This document shows, one piece after another, positions 1-8,825 of a stretch of DNA of 17,704 bases. The stretch covers positions 1 through 17,704 of the forward strand of contig JALLAP010000160.1 of assembly GCA_036939355.1 (NCBI GenBank). The letters run 5' to 3'. How positions within the stretch are numbered: the stretch's first letter is position 1; every line of letters begins with the position of its first letter. The translations under genes were made by a program, and so were the position numbers. The stretch comes from Thalassiosira profunda. Taxonomy: Eukaryota > Bacillariophyta > Thalassiosirophyceae > Thalassiosirales > Thalassiosiraceae. The notes below the pieces were generated by a model. It worked only from the letters and a program-made list of their open reading frames with translations. It made no database searches and was not told the DNA's origin.

Positions 1-1
1 T

Positions 2-973
2 GAAGAACCAGCATCTGCACAGCCGACTGCTACGTTGTCCGACGAAAGTTTTGCAAAGCCGAACGCCACTGTTGAGGAGGTTTCGCCTCTCCCAACTACC
101 CTTACCGCCACATCGTCGAACGAGACATATATCACCTTCTACGTCATGGCCGACACGCCATACACTGATCACGAGCGCAATGTTGTCATGCCGACGGACC
201 TAGCCAATCTCGACAACGACGCAGCATTCTTGGTGCATTTAGGGGATTTGCAAGACGCTAAGGTCGACGAATGCCGCGAGGGTGCCTACATTGTAGCTAG
301 CGACATCTTGAAGCAGAGTGCGCTGCCCGTCTTTCCGTTGCCAGGTGACAACGACATCAACGATTGCGAGAGCCTGGAGCACGGTCACCTTATGTGGAAA
401 AAGTACTTCGCCCGAATGGATGAGGATGAGTTGTGGGATCACCAGTTCCAAGTGCTGAGATGGGGGCAGGTCGACGAGTCGTTCGCGTTCCTGCACAATG
501 GCATCCTCTTCTTGGGCCTCAACATTATCGGCGGAAGTCCGCGTGACCTTAAGGAATGGTGGATACGGCACGCTACACACCTGCGATTGGTCAAAGAGCT
601 AATGACAACTCACCGGGAAGAATTTGATGCGGTGGTTTTGTTTGCGCACGCGTCCCCCGGCGAGTATCACGAGGACTTCTTTGGGGGCCGCGACGGTCTG
701 GCCCAATTCGTCAAGCGGTTGGGCAAGCCATTTCTGCATTTGCACGGCGACGACCATTACTGGTACGAGCAGGAGAATGCCTTCGACGTTCGGAACTACA
801 TGATGATTTCGTTGGATCCGGGAGAGGACGCGCCGCCGATCAAGGTGACTGTCGACACCAGCGCGGCAAATCCGATCAAGATCCTGCGGGGTGGGAATCG
901 GGAGGTTCAGTGTTGCCAAGACGGGTGGTGGCAGGTGGAGAAGGACCTCGACGACGACAGATACGAAGGTTAG
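2..973 (+). CDS. Calcineurin-like metallophosphoesterase, 5'-partial
   Basis: The frame is open from base 2 and ends at TAG 971-973, so the start lies left of the window. The first visible ~40 residues form a Pro/Thr/Ser-rich linker, followed by a phosphoesterase domain. Metal-site motifs seen in order are MADTPY (first Asp), HLGDLQDAK (GDxxD type), LPGDNDINDC (standing where GNHD usually is), LFAHASPGEYH and LHGDDHYWY (standing where GHxH usually is). The family hydrolyses phosphate esters with a two-metal centre; the substrate cannot be told here. The GDND and GDDH variants resemble a divergent algal/bacterial subgroup of the family as I recall it. The PT-rich linker suggests a multi-module or secreted protein, but no signal peptide is in view. 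It is convergent with the next gene, with 71 nt between the stop codons. The family call is firm; the function is inferred. Confidence 0.8.
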   Translation, partial: EEPASAQPTATLSDESFAKPNATVEEVSPLPTTLTATSSNETYITFYVMADTPYTDHERNVVMPTDLANLDNDAAFLVHLGDLQDAKVDECREGAYIVASDILKQSALPVFPLPGDNDINDCESLEHGHLMWKKYFARMDEDELWDHQFQVLRWGQVDESFAFLHNGILFLGLNIIGGSPRDLKEWWIRHATHLRLVKELMTTHREEFDAVVLFAHASPGEYHEDFFGGRDGLAQFVKRLGKPFLHLHGDDHYWYEQENAFDVRNYMMISLDPGEDAPPIKVTVDTSAANPIKILRGGNREVQCCQDGWWQVEKDLDDDRYEG

Positions 974-1044
974 GACCGAAACGTTTTGTAGCTCGAACTA
1001 CTATCCTCTATGCATAGCGCACAATGCCCTCATTAGCAGCTCAT

Positions 1045-3234
1045 CTACTCCTCTTTCTCATCATCTGCCTGGTAAACCCCACAGCTCTTCAAGCAGCTTC
1101 TGCGAGTACGATATCCCTTCTCTCCGCCGTCATCCACGTAGCAAAGTCCCTCAGCGGCACGCTCCTTGCAGTCCTCGAGCCGATCTTCAACCTCGAACGG
1201 TCCCCGACCTTTGTCTTTTGCAAGACTTGCGCTGCCCCCGTTGCCATCCCAGTGTCGTCCCGCCTGAGCCAGCAACCAGCGATCGTCTCTCATGGGAAAT
1301 ATCTGCGTCAGCGTTTGCGTGGCAATCTTCTTGGCGTTGCTCTCTTTGATGTCGGCAATGTACACAGTTGCCGCCAGACGCATCCCCTTCTTGGCTCGAT
1401 AGTCACAGGCTTCCGAGCCGTGCATGGAATCGTCTCCCATCATGGCCGCAGTGCCTAGCCGATACTTTAGTGCACCAACCTCGTACGGAGGCATGTCGTC
1501 GGCCATGGCCAGCTCCGGCGTGTCGTCCTCGAGGATAAGGGGAATTATCACGTTGTAGACGCTCGCGCCCGTATGATGCGTATCGCGGTGCATGAAGCCT
1601 TTTTCCGAGTGCGAGACCCCGATGAAGGTCAGGTGGTATGCCGCCAGGCTTTCTAGACCGAGGTAGCTCCCGATGGCGTCCAACACCGCGTCGAACTGTC
1701 CTCGCGCCAGCACCTTGAGATACTCTTCGTGCGTTGTCTCGTCACCCGGACTGATCCAATGCATGTTACTTGACCATTTTGCCGGAGGTCTCTGTACGTA
1801 CCAGTCGTTGCCATCGCTCAGCTCGACAAAGTTGTTCGTGCCGGGCTCCAGAGGCTCGTCTCCAGTCAGCTCGCGCATCGCCTTGGTGATTCCCAGCTCG
1901 TCGCAGTACTCCAGGAGGGTGGACGTCAGCTCTGGAGGCAGCCCGACAAGGAATGCATACGGCACGGCTTGCATCAGGTCGTCCCGCCAGACGAAGGGAA
2001 ACATTTGTCCGGCTTCAAGTTTGGGCATCACGAAGTTACCTTGAGAAGGAGTGTCGGCGTACACCTGGCACGTTTGCTCCCCTGTCCGATTCTGGACGCA
2101 GACCCTCACTTCGTCGTCTTCGTTCGCCCCTTCCACCTTCGTCGGCCCCTCCTGCACGTAAACGTTGCAGCTGAGCGGACAACGCAGTCTCGTGGGAAGA
2201 TGCTCGCACCCACCATCCTCCTCGGCAAGGTCGTCGCACTCTTCCGATTCGTCGTCCGATCGAAACGCCCTGCGTCCGGCATCGCCCGCGAGCGAAGCGC
2301 TGCCCTCTTTGTGCCAGTGTCGTGCCGCGCTGGCGAGGAGCCAAGCACGTTCGTACCCATCCTTTTGGGGAAAGGCTTGCGTCAGCGTTTGCTCGGCGAT
2401 TGCTTTTACGTTGTCCTCGTATATTTCCGCCACGTAAATCGCAGCAAACAGATGCATTCCGGCTCTCGTTTCGTTGTTTCCGACCTTGCCTACTGTGTGG
2501 TAGGCTCCGTCTCCGAGCAATACGCCCGTGCCCACTCGTGGCCTCCACCCGCCTCTTCGACTGATCTCCTCACTAGTCCTTCGACTGTTCTCTGCCTCAT
2601 CGCGCCCGTCGTCCCAAAGCAGCAACTCCAAACCATTGTTCATAAGCGATAATGGAACGAGAAGTTTGTACGCCCCTCCTCTCGTGTCAGTGCCGACCAC
2701 TTGCTGCCGTTCCCCAGAGCCAGTGCTGACCCCCTCGAACGCCACCTGGTACACGGCCAAACTGTCTGTTCCCAGAGAGGAACCTATGACCTCCAGAATG
2801 GAGTCCAGCCCACCGGCGGCGAGGGTGCGCAGGAATTCCTCGTGCGTACTTTCGTCGGCGGCGCCAACGGAGTGCAGATTATTTCCTTGCCCAGTCGGTG
2901 GGTAGCGTAGGTACCACAATTCGGTGTGACCGGTGCGTCCCTCCGAGGAGAAGAATTCTCCCCTCTCCCCTTCATCTTCGCTTTCCTCCCCTGTAGAAGA
3001 GGTGTATTCTTTCAGCAGGTCTGGGACGCCCAGCTCGTCTGCGTACTCCCACAACGCGCTCGTCAGTGTGGAGGGAATGCCTATTTGCAATGCGTACTGC
3101 GTGGCAATCTTTCCGCTGTCCCTCCACAGAAAGGGCCAGACGTCGCCCGGTCCAAGGGTGGGAGAGACAAAGTCCCCCGATGATTGTGCGGAGAGAGGCT
3201 CGTCGTGGAAGCAATTGCGGCTGCCGTACAGGTT
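1045..3234 (-). CDS. Tandem 2OG-Fe(II)-oxygenase-like protein with two ShKT-like Cys modules; 5' end unresolved
   Basis: One frame is open from a TGA at 3235-3237 to the TAG at 1045-1047, about 729 codons. It holds two copies of the same unit: WPFLWRD/FPFVWRD start, STHEEFL/TTHEEYL, an oxygenase-like core, then a Cys-rich tail ending CPLSCNVY or CLKSCGVY. In unit 2, His549-x-Asp551 (HRDTHHTG), His605 (SMHGSE) and Arg619 (GMRLAA) have the spacing of the HxD...H...R iron/2-oxoglutarate site. Unit 1 has Gly181 for the first His and His for the Arg, so it looks inactive. No ATG occurs in frame before the unit 1 core, yet residues 1-60 still align with unit 2 (NLYGSRNC against NRTGEQTC). Either a first exon lies upstream or the gene has lost its head. 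The enzyme class is inferred from motif spacing; prolyl-hydroxylase-like activity is possible but unproven. Confidence 0.7.
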   Translation of the reverse strand, partial: NLYGSRNCFHDEPLSAQSSGDFVSPTLGPGDVWPFLWRDSGKIATQYALQIGIPSTLTSALWEYADELGVPDLLKEYTSSTGEESEDEGERGEFFSSEGRTGHTELWYLRYPPTGQGNNLHSVGAADESTHEEFLRTLAAGGLDSILEVIGSSLGTDSLAVYQVAFEGVSTGSGERQQVVGTDTRGGAYKLLVPLSLMNNGLELLLWDDGRDEAENSRRTSEEISRRGGWRPRVGTGVLLGDGAYHTVGKVGNNETRAGMHLFAAIYVAEIYEDNVKAIAEQTLTQAFPQKDGYERAWLLASAARHWHKEGSASLAGDAGRRAFRSDDESEECDDLAEEDGGCEHLPTRLRCPLSCNVYVQEGPTKVEGANEDDEVRVCVQNRTGEQTCQVYADTPSQGNFVMPKLEAGQMFPFVWRDDLMQAVPYAFLVGLPPELTSTLLEYCDELGITKAMRELTGDEPLEPGTNNFVELSDGNDWYVQRPPAKWSSNMHWISPGDETTHEEYLKVLARGQFDAVLDAIGSYLGLESLAAYHLTFIGVSHSEKGFMHRDTHHTGASVYNVIIPLILEDDTPELAMADDMPPYEVGALKYRLGTAAMMGDDSMHGSEACDYRAKKGMRLAATVYIADIKESNAKKIATQTLTQIFPMRDDRWLLAQAGRHWDGNGGSASLAKDKGRGPFEVEDRLEDCKERAAEGLCYVDDGGEKGYRTRRSCLKSCGVYQADDEKEE

Positions 3235-3248
3235 TCATTTGCGCCGGC

Positions 3249-6045
3249 TTATTTTCCATCGTACCACGAAAGCTCGTCTCGTTTTGATCCCTGCAGCATA
3301 GTGATCTCACCGTGGTCTCCTGCACAGACGCAAGCCCACTTTCCTGCCTTTGCACGCTCAATTACAAAATTGAGAGGCTTTTGGTTGAAGAGCTGGGTCG
3401 GGCCCGTAGCACCGTCGTTCTTCTTTTCCGATGGCTCCTTATGATTGAAGTGGATCATGCTTCTCGTCCCCGGACGGCTGTTGAGGAAGCACTCTTTGCA
3501 TTCATTGTTTGGACATTTGATCGCAAGCATACTGAGAAGTTCCTTCACAATGTCTTTCAACAACCTGTCTCCATCGGCTGCATGATGATTTGTCGCATCT
3601 CCATCAAAGACCCTCTGGATCCTAGCTTCTGATACCGCGTCCTGCAGTTCAATGCGAAGGTGCATCCACAAGGTTGTCTCAATGGTCTCGCGCGTGATCC
3701 CATTGCAAACAGAGAGCGTCGACTGGAGGAATGCTCCCCGAGCTTCCCAATCCAGAATCAGGGACTGTAGCTCCCTGATATCAAGCGTCTGGCTCACTGT
3801 CCGATGCTCTCTGCCGTACACATCTCTCGAGTACAGCAGATGGTTTGGTTTGCTCCACTCCTTCTCGTGTTCCTCTTGGGTCTGCCTATTCCCAAAAAGG
3901 TGATGGCCAGAACAGACCATCCTGCACTTCATCGCCTCCATCAACTTATCGCACACACTTATGTCAGGGCCAACTTCAACGAGGGAAACAGCCTTCCATT
4001 TTGGGTAGAAACCTATCAGGTGGTCCTTATGATGCTAGAAATCGCAATGTCAGTGGCGAGCTCATATCGTGCATGCAAATATAACAACTTCGACTTGCCT
4101 TTGATAAGCTACCGAAAGTGTCAGCGTCGCGTGGTCCGCGGTTACACGCATAGCAGTCGTGGCAGATGTGGCTCAAGAAACCGTCGATCACCTTTGAAAG
4201 AAATCGCCACTTGTCGCGATTCCATCTATCCTCGTATGACAAGGTGCGCGGTGCTGGGGACAAGAGCTTTTCAAAAGGCAAGTCTGTCAGCTTGATCCAA
4301 TCTGACTTGAGCGCCGTGAAAGTGGGTGCTTCGCCCTTCTTCAACCCGTTATCCAATTCAATCAGGTACTCAAATGCATCACGGTGGTCGATGATTGCCA
4401 CTGGAGTGGGCACGTGGTCGTTCTTCTGCAGTTTGACACGCTGATGGTTAGTTCATAGGCTTGCAACAAACGCACGCAACAGCGAGACTCACTGTCAGAT
4501 CTTGCGCACGTTGTCCGGGCGAACCTAGCCCCTGTTGCTTCTGTTTTAGAAAAGAAGATTGCTCTCTGTATCGGCTTGCGTCCGATTTGGTGACGTTCCT
4601 ATCCATTCCTTCTCTCTCCGCTCGATGAATGTCGTAGAAAGGTACATAGTGCTTATCTTGGGTGCCAAGACTGTTCGTGTTCCTTTTGATGCTCGCCGCC
4701 TTCGCTTGAAGCTGTTCCTCCCGCTTCCCCTTCGACTTCGTCAACTCTTCATGATTCTCTATCAGGGTCTCTGCATTCCTGTAGCAAACTGCTAATTCTT
4801 TGCAAAAGTGTATCCGTAGACTTCCGACGTCTTCTGCTGGAGATTTCCGCACGTTGTTGGTGGGCTTGTGCTGTGGCAGCCCGTGTCTGTAGACCCTCTT
4901 TCCCTCGGCTTTTTTCACAATGGACACGGGCTCAAACCCTGAGTCGAGAAGTTCGTCGCACATTCTCTGCAAAAAGCAAACAGCGAGGAGAAGATGAGAG
5001 ACAATACCTCGCGTGATGAAAATGTCTGGCATACACTCACAAGAACCAGCCCATTCAGCTTATTTCCCATCCACAGAACATTGCCATCTTCATCTGTTTC
5101 CTCGTAAGTGTGATCGTATTTGGACTTGCGTCCCGTCTTGTCCTCTTCCCTTATTTGGTGGTACTCCTCAAAATACTCTGCCAGCATCTCGAGTTTCTTC
5201 TCATAACTTGGGAGGTGCATCCCAGTGCTATTGTATATCATCTTTCGATAATTGTGTGAGCCTTTGCCCATCAAGTAGTAATGTGATGGAACATTGTCCT
5301 GGTCGAACAGCTCGTCCTCAGTCGGCGCGACGGACCCATCCCCCGACGCGGCCGCCTCATCCCCCGACGCGGCGGACTCGTCCCCCGATCCGGCCGCCTC
5401 GTCCGCCGCCTCGTCCGCCGCCTCGTCCGCCGCCTCGTCCCTCGAGGAAAATGCAGAAGACCCGCCTACCCTGACAGAGCCGTCGGCCTGGCGATACTTG
5501 CCGGCGTCGAAGTCCAATACGAGCTCAAGCACCCCGGGGTATTTGCTCTTCATCTCATCCATCAATCCCTTCTGAGTGTTGATGTAATCAACATTTTTGG
5601 GGAGCTGGTCCTGGTTGTAATAATCCATCCACCGCCGGCAAACGCTTGTACCACAATTGCGCTGGTCACAACCGCACGAATGCCCCCTGGCCAGATGCTC
5701 CATCATGGCGATTTTCTCCTCGTTGTTTGGGAAGCTCAGGCCCTGTACAAGGGCGATGATGTCGGAGGACACGGCGACGCCGCCGTCGCCATCAGCAGGG
5801 GGTACCCCGGCTTCCCCGCCGGCGGCGTCGGTCGGCTGGGCTGCAGTACCACTGCTTGATGCGACGTTGGAAAAATCCACGCCCTGCAAAGAGTTGGACA
5901 CTGGCTCACCTCGACGCGACGCACCCCCTCCATCGCTGCCGGCGTCGGTGGCTGTCATGAACCATGGAGAGGAGGCGGCGCCCGCCCCGGGATGAGCAAG
6001 CAAATTGCCGAAGGTTTTGGACAGGATATTGTGCGCGAATTTCAT
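3249..6045 (-). CDS. Four-exon protein with two tandem HNH-like zinc modules
   Basis: Proposed exons on the minus strand are 6045-5041, 4966-4493, 4440-4099 and 4034-3249 (stop TAA). All three introns are phase 0 (74, 52 and 64 nt), giving about 868 aa. Introns 1 and 2 start GTGAGT; intron 3 starts GCAAGT and ends TTTCTAG, a GC-AG intron. The N-terminal third is Ala/Gly/Asp-rich with a Cys cluster (HSCGCDQRNCGTSVC) and DEAA repeats. The middle is charged and helical. The C-terminal half repeats one pattern twice: CHDCYAC, then HHKDHL, then CRMVCSGHH; and CKEC, then HFNHKEPSEKK, then WACVCAGDH. This resembles an HNH nuclease fold (CxxC, central His-Lys-Asp/Glu, final C-x-x-H), but the match is from memory and nuclease activity is inference. 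Exons 2-4 use many A/T-ending codons, unlike the GC-rich neighbours. It shares a 259-nt divergent promoter with the 6305 gene. Exon structure is fairly sure; function is not. Confidence 0.6.
4035..4098 (-). other. GC-AG intron of the HNH-like gene
   Basis: On the minus strand the exon ends ...TCA AAG and the intron begins GCAAGT, the usual consensus for the minor GC-AG class. It ends GATTTCTAG, and the next exon opens CAT CAT AAG. Both sides are phase 0, and the join restores the module line SLSK-HHKDHL. The nearest GT (GGTAGC, nine bases before the end of the AAG) is in the wrong phase for this acceptor. Confidence 0.65.
5393..5440. repeat. 12-nt in-frame tandem repeat (GCCGCCTCGTCC x4)
   Basis: Four exact copies of GCCGCCTCGTCC lie inside exon 1 of the minus-strand HNH-like gene and encode DEAA x4. 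Imperfect related units just before, at about 5320-5392, encode the GDESAASGDEAAASGDG stretch. The array is in frame, so copy-number change would alter only the length of an acidic/alanine linker. Confidence 0.9.
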
Positions 6046-6304
6046 GGTGTCAAGGGGTGAAGGCGGCGTCGAGGAAGGGGAGGAGGCTGGGCGTCCAAGA
6101 GGGCGAGGAAGGCGCGCGGGGTCCGTCTCTGTCTGAGTGCGCGCAGAAAAAGCAAGCGAGGGTGGGGGTGCCGCTAGCTAGATATTGTACTCCGTATTTT
6201 ATCTACTCAACCTCTTCCCCCCGCACAATCCACCGCTCAATGACAAGACGCCCTCGTCTCCTACGATAACCGCCGCCCTCTCCTGCACCACACCACTCAG
6301 CAAT
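6046..6304. promoter_or_regulatory. Divergent intergenic region between the HNH-like and coiled-coil genes
   Basis: These 259 nt separate two start codons pointing away from each other, so they should hold both promoters. An AT-rich patch at about 6178-6212 (TAGATATTGTACTCCGTATT) stands out from the GC-rich surroundings and lies about 95-125 nt before the plus-strand ATG. No defined TATA box or initiator can be proved. Confidence 0.4.
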
Positions 6305-7740
6305 ATGAATCGTTCCTCCCGCAGAAGCGGCGGCACGGTCTTTCAGACTGAGGCCGACCGCAGGGCGCTTGATTTGCTGCGTGAGCACGTCTTGAACCGC
6401 AGTGACGAATATAAAAAAGTGAAGGACGACGCCAATTCCGGTGAGAAGATTTGGAAACTGGTGGGGGTGGACCTGCAGGATGGCGTGGAAGGCGTGGACT
6501 ATATCAGGGAGTTCAATTTTATCCTCGCCGACAACCTTCCATTCTGGGAGAAGGCGATGGCCGATGAGGAAGAGGCTATCCTAGAGTGGCGCACGCGTCT
6601 ACCCGCGCAAGCCTCCGCACACATCGACCCGGCCGTGATCCAGCAGATCGAAGAGGAGGAGAATGCGGCGCAGGTTCAGAAGAAGAAAGGGGGCGGCGGC
6701 GCCGGCGGAGAGCGTGAATCGGCCAAGAAGGAGAGTGGCGGGGAGGAGAGCAACGGGGCTGAGAACGGCGGAGAGGAGAGCACCGGGGGGGAGAGCACCG
6801 GGGGGGAGACGGCCAAGGGCGACGAATCTGATAGTGACTTCCAGCCCTCCCCGCAGAAGGGCGACGGGAAGAAGAGGGCCGTGGGCGGGAAGAAACGGCA
6901 GCCGAAGGGTTAGTGCCTCGTGTGTGATTCAGGTCATTTTATTTTGCAATGCTAATACCACCGACATTGCATTGCTCAGCCAAAAAGGCCAAGATCGCGG
7001 ACAAGCCCTCCTCCGTGCGGCGCACCAAGAAGCAGGGGAGCGCCAAGGACGATTCTGAGGCGCCCAAGGAGACCAAGTCCACGGCGGCCAAGCCCCCCAA
7101 GAAGAAGCGTGGCGGGGGGGAGAGCAAGAAGGAGGGAGCGGGGAGCGGGAGCACCGGCGCCACGATGCAGTCTGGCAAATTTCTCCGCAGCGACGATGAC
7201 GTGGCGGAGCTTGCCAAGAAACTGAGCACGCTGAACAAGGGCGGGCTGGACGCGAGCAAGTTTTCTTCCACGGCCGAGATGAAAGTGTCGGATGAGCTGA
7301 AAGCGTTGAAGTACGATAAGGTCATCGGAGGTGCACTTGCCGGGAAATATCGTGATGGAATCAAGACCTTCATTGGGAGGGCTGATGCTTTTGCGACGCA
7401 CTTGCAGGAGACGGTCAGTCCAATGGAGGAAAAGGTTGAGCAATTGGGAGCTGAAGTGTTGAACCTGAAGGGTCAGCTTGATATGTGCCTTGAGTTGAAC
7501 GCGGGTGAGGAGGTGACCGATGAGAAATCAGAGTTGCTGGAGGCGAAGAAGGCCGAGCTGGAGGAGGCGAAGGAGGCGGTGCAGAAACTCCACGAGGAGT
7601 TCGTTTGCCTTCTGAAGACGTACTGGCAGAAGGAGATTGCGCCCGTTTTTGTGCACGACGGCTTTTCTCTACCAGAGGAGGTGAAGAAGGAGTTTGCCGA
7701 TGTCCTTGCCAAATACGCCTTCATTGACGAGAGCGAGTAG
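6305..7740 (+). CDS. Lys/Glu-rich coiled-coil protein, probably nuclear
   Basis: Exons are 6305-6908 and 6980-7740, giving about 454 aa. The 71-nt intron starts GTTAGT and ends TTGCTCAG, phase 1; splicing joins QPK to AKKAKIADK and skips the TAG at 6911. I chose the ATG at 6305 (MNRSSRRSGG) over an in-frame one at 6185, which lies in the AT-rich promoter-like stretch. The N-terminal ~115 residues look folded (EADRRALDLLREHVLNRS; DYIREFNFILADNLPFW) but match nothing I recognise. Residues ~120-262 are low complexity, acidic Gly/Glu/Ser then basic with PPKKKRG-type patches that suggest nuclear import. Residues ~341-416 form a coiled coil, followed by a short helical tail. A chromatin-associated role is a guess from composition only. 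Confidence 0.7.
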
Positions 7741-7903
7741 CGGTACTGCAGGGGAGGGGGCCGCTGACGAGTGTATACTGTGCAATGCGCAACATACTGA
7801 GCTCCGAATCTGGTTGAAGCAACAGCAGCTTCAATCACATTTGCAGCCATTTGATTATACACCAAACTAGATTCATATATACTTCACATTTGAGTACGAG
7901 TAG
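7741..7903. other. Short intergenic stretch
   Basis: This AT-rich spacer of 163 nt follows the coiled-coil gene stop. It presumably holds that gene's 3' UTR. The earlier exons expected for the permease piece that follows are not seen here in any frame. Confidence 0.4.
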
Positions 7904-8246
7904 CTCTCGTTTCGAGACGACGTTGAGGATCAAATCACGCTGTCGCTGGAGAAGGAATCAGAGAATGCCGGCGCACTCATGTCGGGGTTGACGTGGCTGA
8001 TGATCTTGACGGCATGCTCAAAGTTCACGCTCACAATGTTTCCCTTGGCGCTGGTGTTCGAGGAGATGCTGACGAACATCCTACCGAGCGATTTGGCAAT
8101 GGAGCTGCTAGATTCCATCATCAAGATTGTGCTCATCTTCCTGGCACTGGCGGTAGCGATCTTCTTCCCGTCGTTCAGTTTTCTGTGCTCGTTGGTTGGG
8201 TTGATCTGCACGATGATTGTGCTCATCTTCGCCGTCCCCGTCCCAG
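7904..8246 (+). pseudogene. C-terminal fragment of an AAAP-type amino-acid permease (relic or orphan exon)
   Basis: From just after TAG 7901-7903 the frame reads FRDDVEDQITLSLEK, then SKFTLTMFPLALVFEEML, KIVLIFLALAVAIFFPSF and LCSLVGLICTMIV. The order 'D-x-I-T-L...FPLAL...E...', then a helix, then 'P-x-F...SLVG' is typical of the late membrane helices of the amino acid/auxin permease family (PF01490). Possible splice borders exist on both sides (AG at 7902-7903; AG|GTAGTA at 8246-8247). However, the upstream ~250 residues expected of a permease are absent, the preceding gene ends at 7740, and the family pattern stops after ICTMIV. I see no ATG-led full gene. It is most simply a truncated relic; an orphan exon of a rearranged gene is the alternative. 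Confidence 0.55.
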
Positions 8247-8498
8247 GTAGTATCCAGTGTTCGCATCTGTCCGGAGGCAGTGGCGGGCCCCGGGGGCGAC
8301 GGGGGCATCGCACGTCCCCTCCGCGCTGTTATCCAAGCAGGCGCCCACATCGCTCTCATTGCCGATGCGGAACGGCACGGCCGCGCGGTCGGGGTTGGGC
8401 CTCTCGGTGCGATGGTACATGTGGGACGGCATCGCCCGCCCCAGAAGCAGCGGCGCGACCGACGCGAGGAGCCGGGCGAGGCGGGCCGTGGCCGTCAT
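8223..8498 (-). CDS. Small putative secreted protein
   Basis: A 91-aa frame starts at ATG 8496-8498 with a plausible signal peptide (MTATARLARLLASVAPLLLG, cleavage near GRA). It is followed by a short Cys-containing mature part (GACLDNSAEGTCDAP, RHCLRTD) and ends GRGRRR-stop. GC-rich codon choice matches the secreted neighbours. A 16-bp palindrome lies 81 nt before the ATG, and the same core lies 46 nt before the chitinase ATG, which favours a real promoter. Against it: the frame is short, its last ~25 nt overlap the permease relic on the other strand, and no family is recognised. It could also be the first exon of a longer gene cut by the rearrangement that left the permease piece. Confidence 0.4.
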   Translation of the reverse strand: MTATARLARLLASVAPLLLGRAMPSHMYHRTERPNPDRAAVPFRIGNESDVGACLDNSAEGTCDAPVAPGARHCLRTDANTGYYLGRGRRR

Positions 8499-8825
8499 CG
8501 CAGATCTTTGGCTGCCACTGGCGCTTGGCCCGAGAGCGTCCGTCGGGCGGGTGTTGCCGAGGCGTTGGAGGTGGGCGGAAGGTATCTAGATACCTGCCTA
8601 GAGAGCACTAAAAATCTTTTCACTTAGGAATCCATACATCTCTACATACGTAAGTAGCTTTTGTACTGATTCCGTTCGCCTCTGATTGCGATGCCAGTTT
8701 TGTGAGCTGTGCATGCACTTTGGCACGATGGCGCCGCCTCCTACCTCCCCAGTCCTTGCCGCCTCTTCCACACTCTAGAGCATCAATCCAACGTGGAGGA
8801 CGCTTGGACGACAACCGAACGAAGG
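8499..8825. promoter_or_regulatory. Divergent intergenic region
   Basis: These 327 nt lie between the small minus-strand gene and the 8826 gene. They hold the palindrome at 8580-8595 and an AT-rich stretch at about 8608-8660 (ACTAAAAATCTTTTCACTTA). Frames here that extend into the flanking genes lack coding character. Confidence 0.45.
8580..8595. promoter_or_regulatory. 16-bp perfect palindrome AGGTATCTAGATACCT
   Basis: It sits between two divergent secreted-protein genes, 81 nt before the minus-strand ATG at 8498 and 230 nt before the plus-strand ATG at 8826. Its core, GTATCTAGATACCT, recurs at 10696-10709 before the chitinase. Symmetry and promoter position suggest a binding site for a dimeric factor; that is inference. 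Confidence 0.5.

Noticed and set aside
2036..2548. 170-aa minus-strand frame
   Set aside because: It is an out-of-frame shadow of the tandem oxygenase gene on the same strand and is Arg-rich.
7930..8313. 127-aa minus-strand frame opposite the permease fragment
   Set aside because: The plus strand gives a recognisable membrane-helix pattern. The minus frame shows no family feature.
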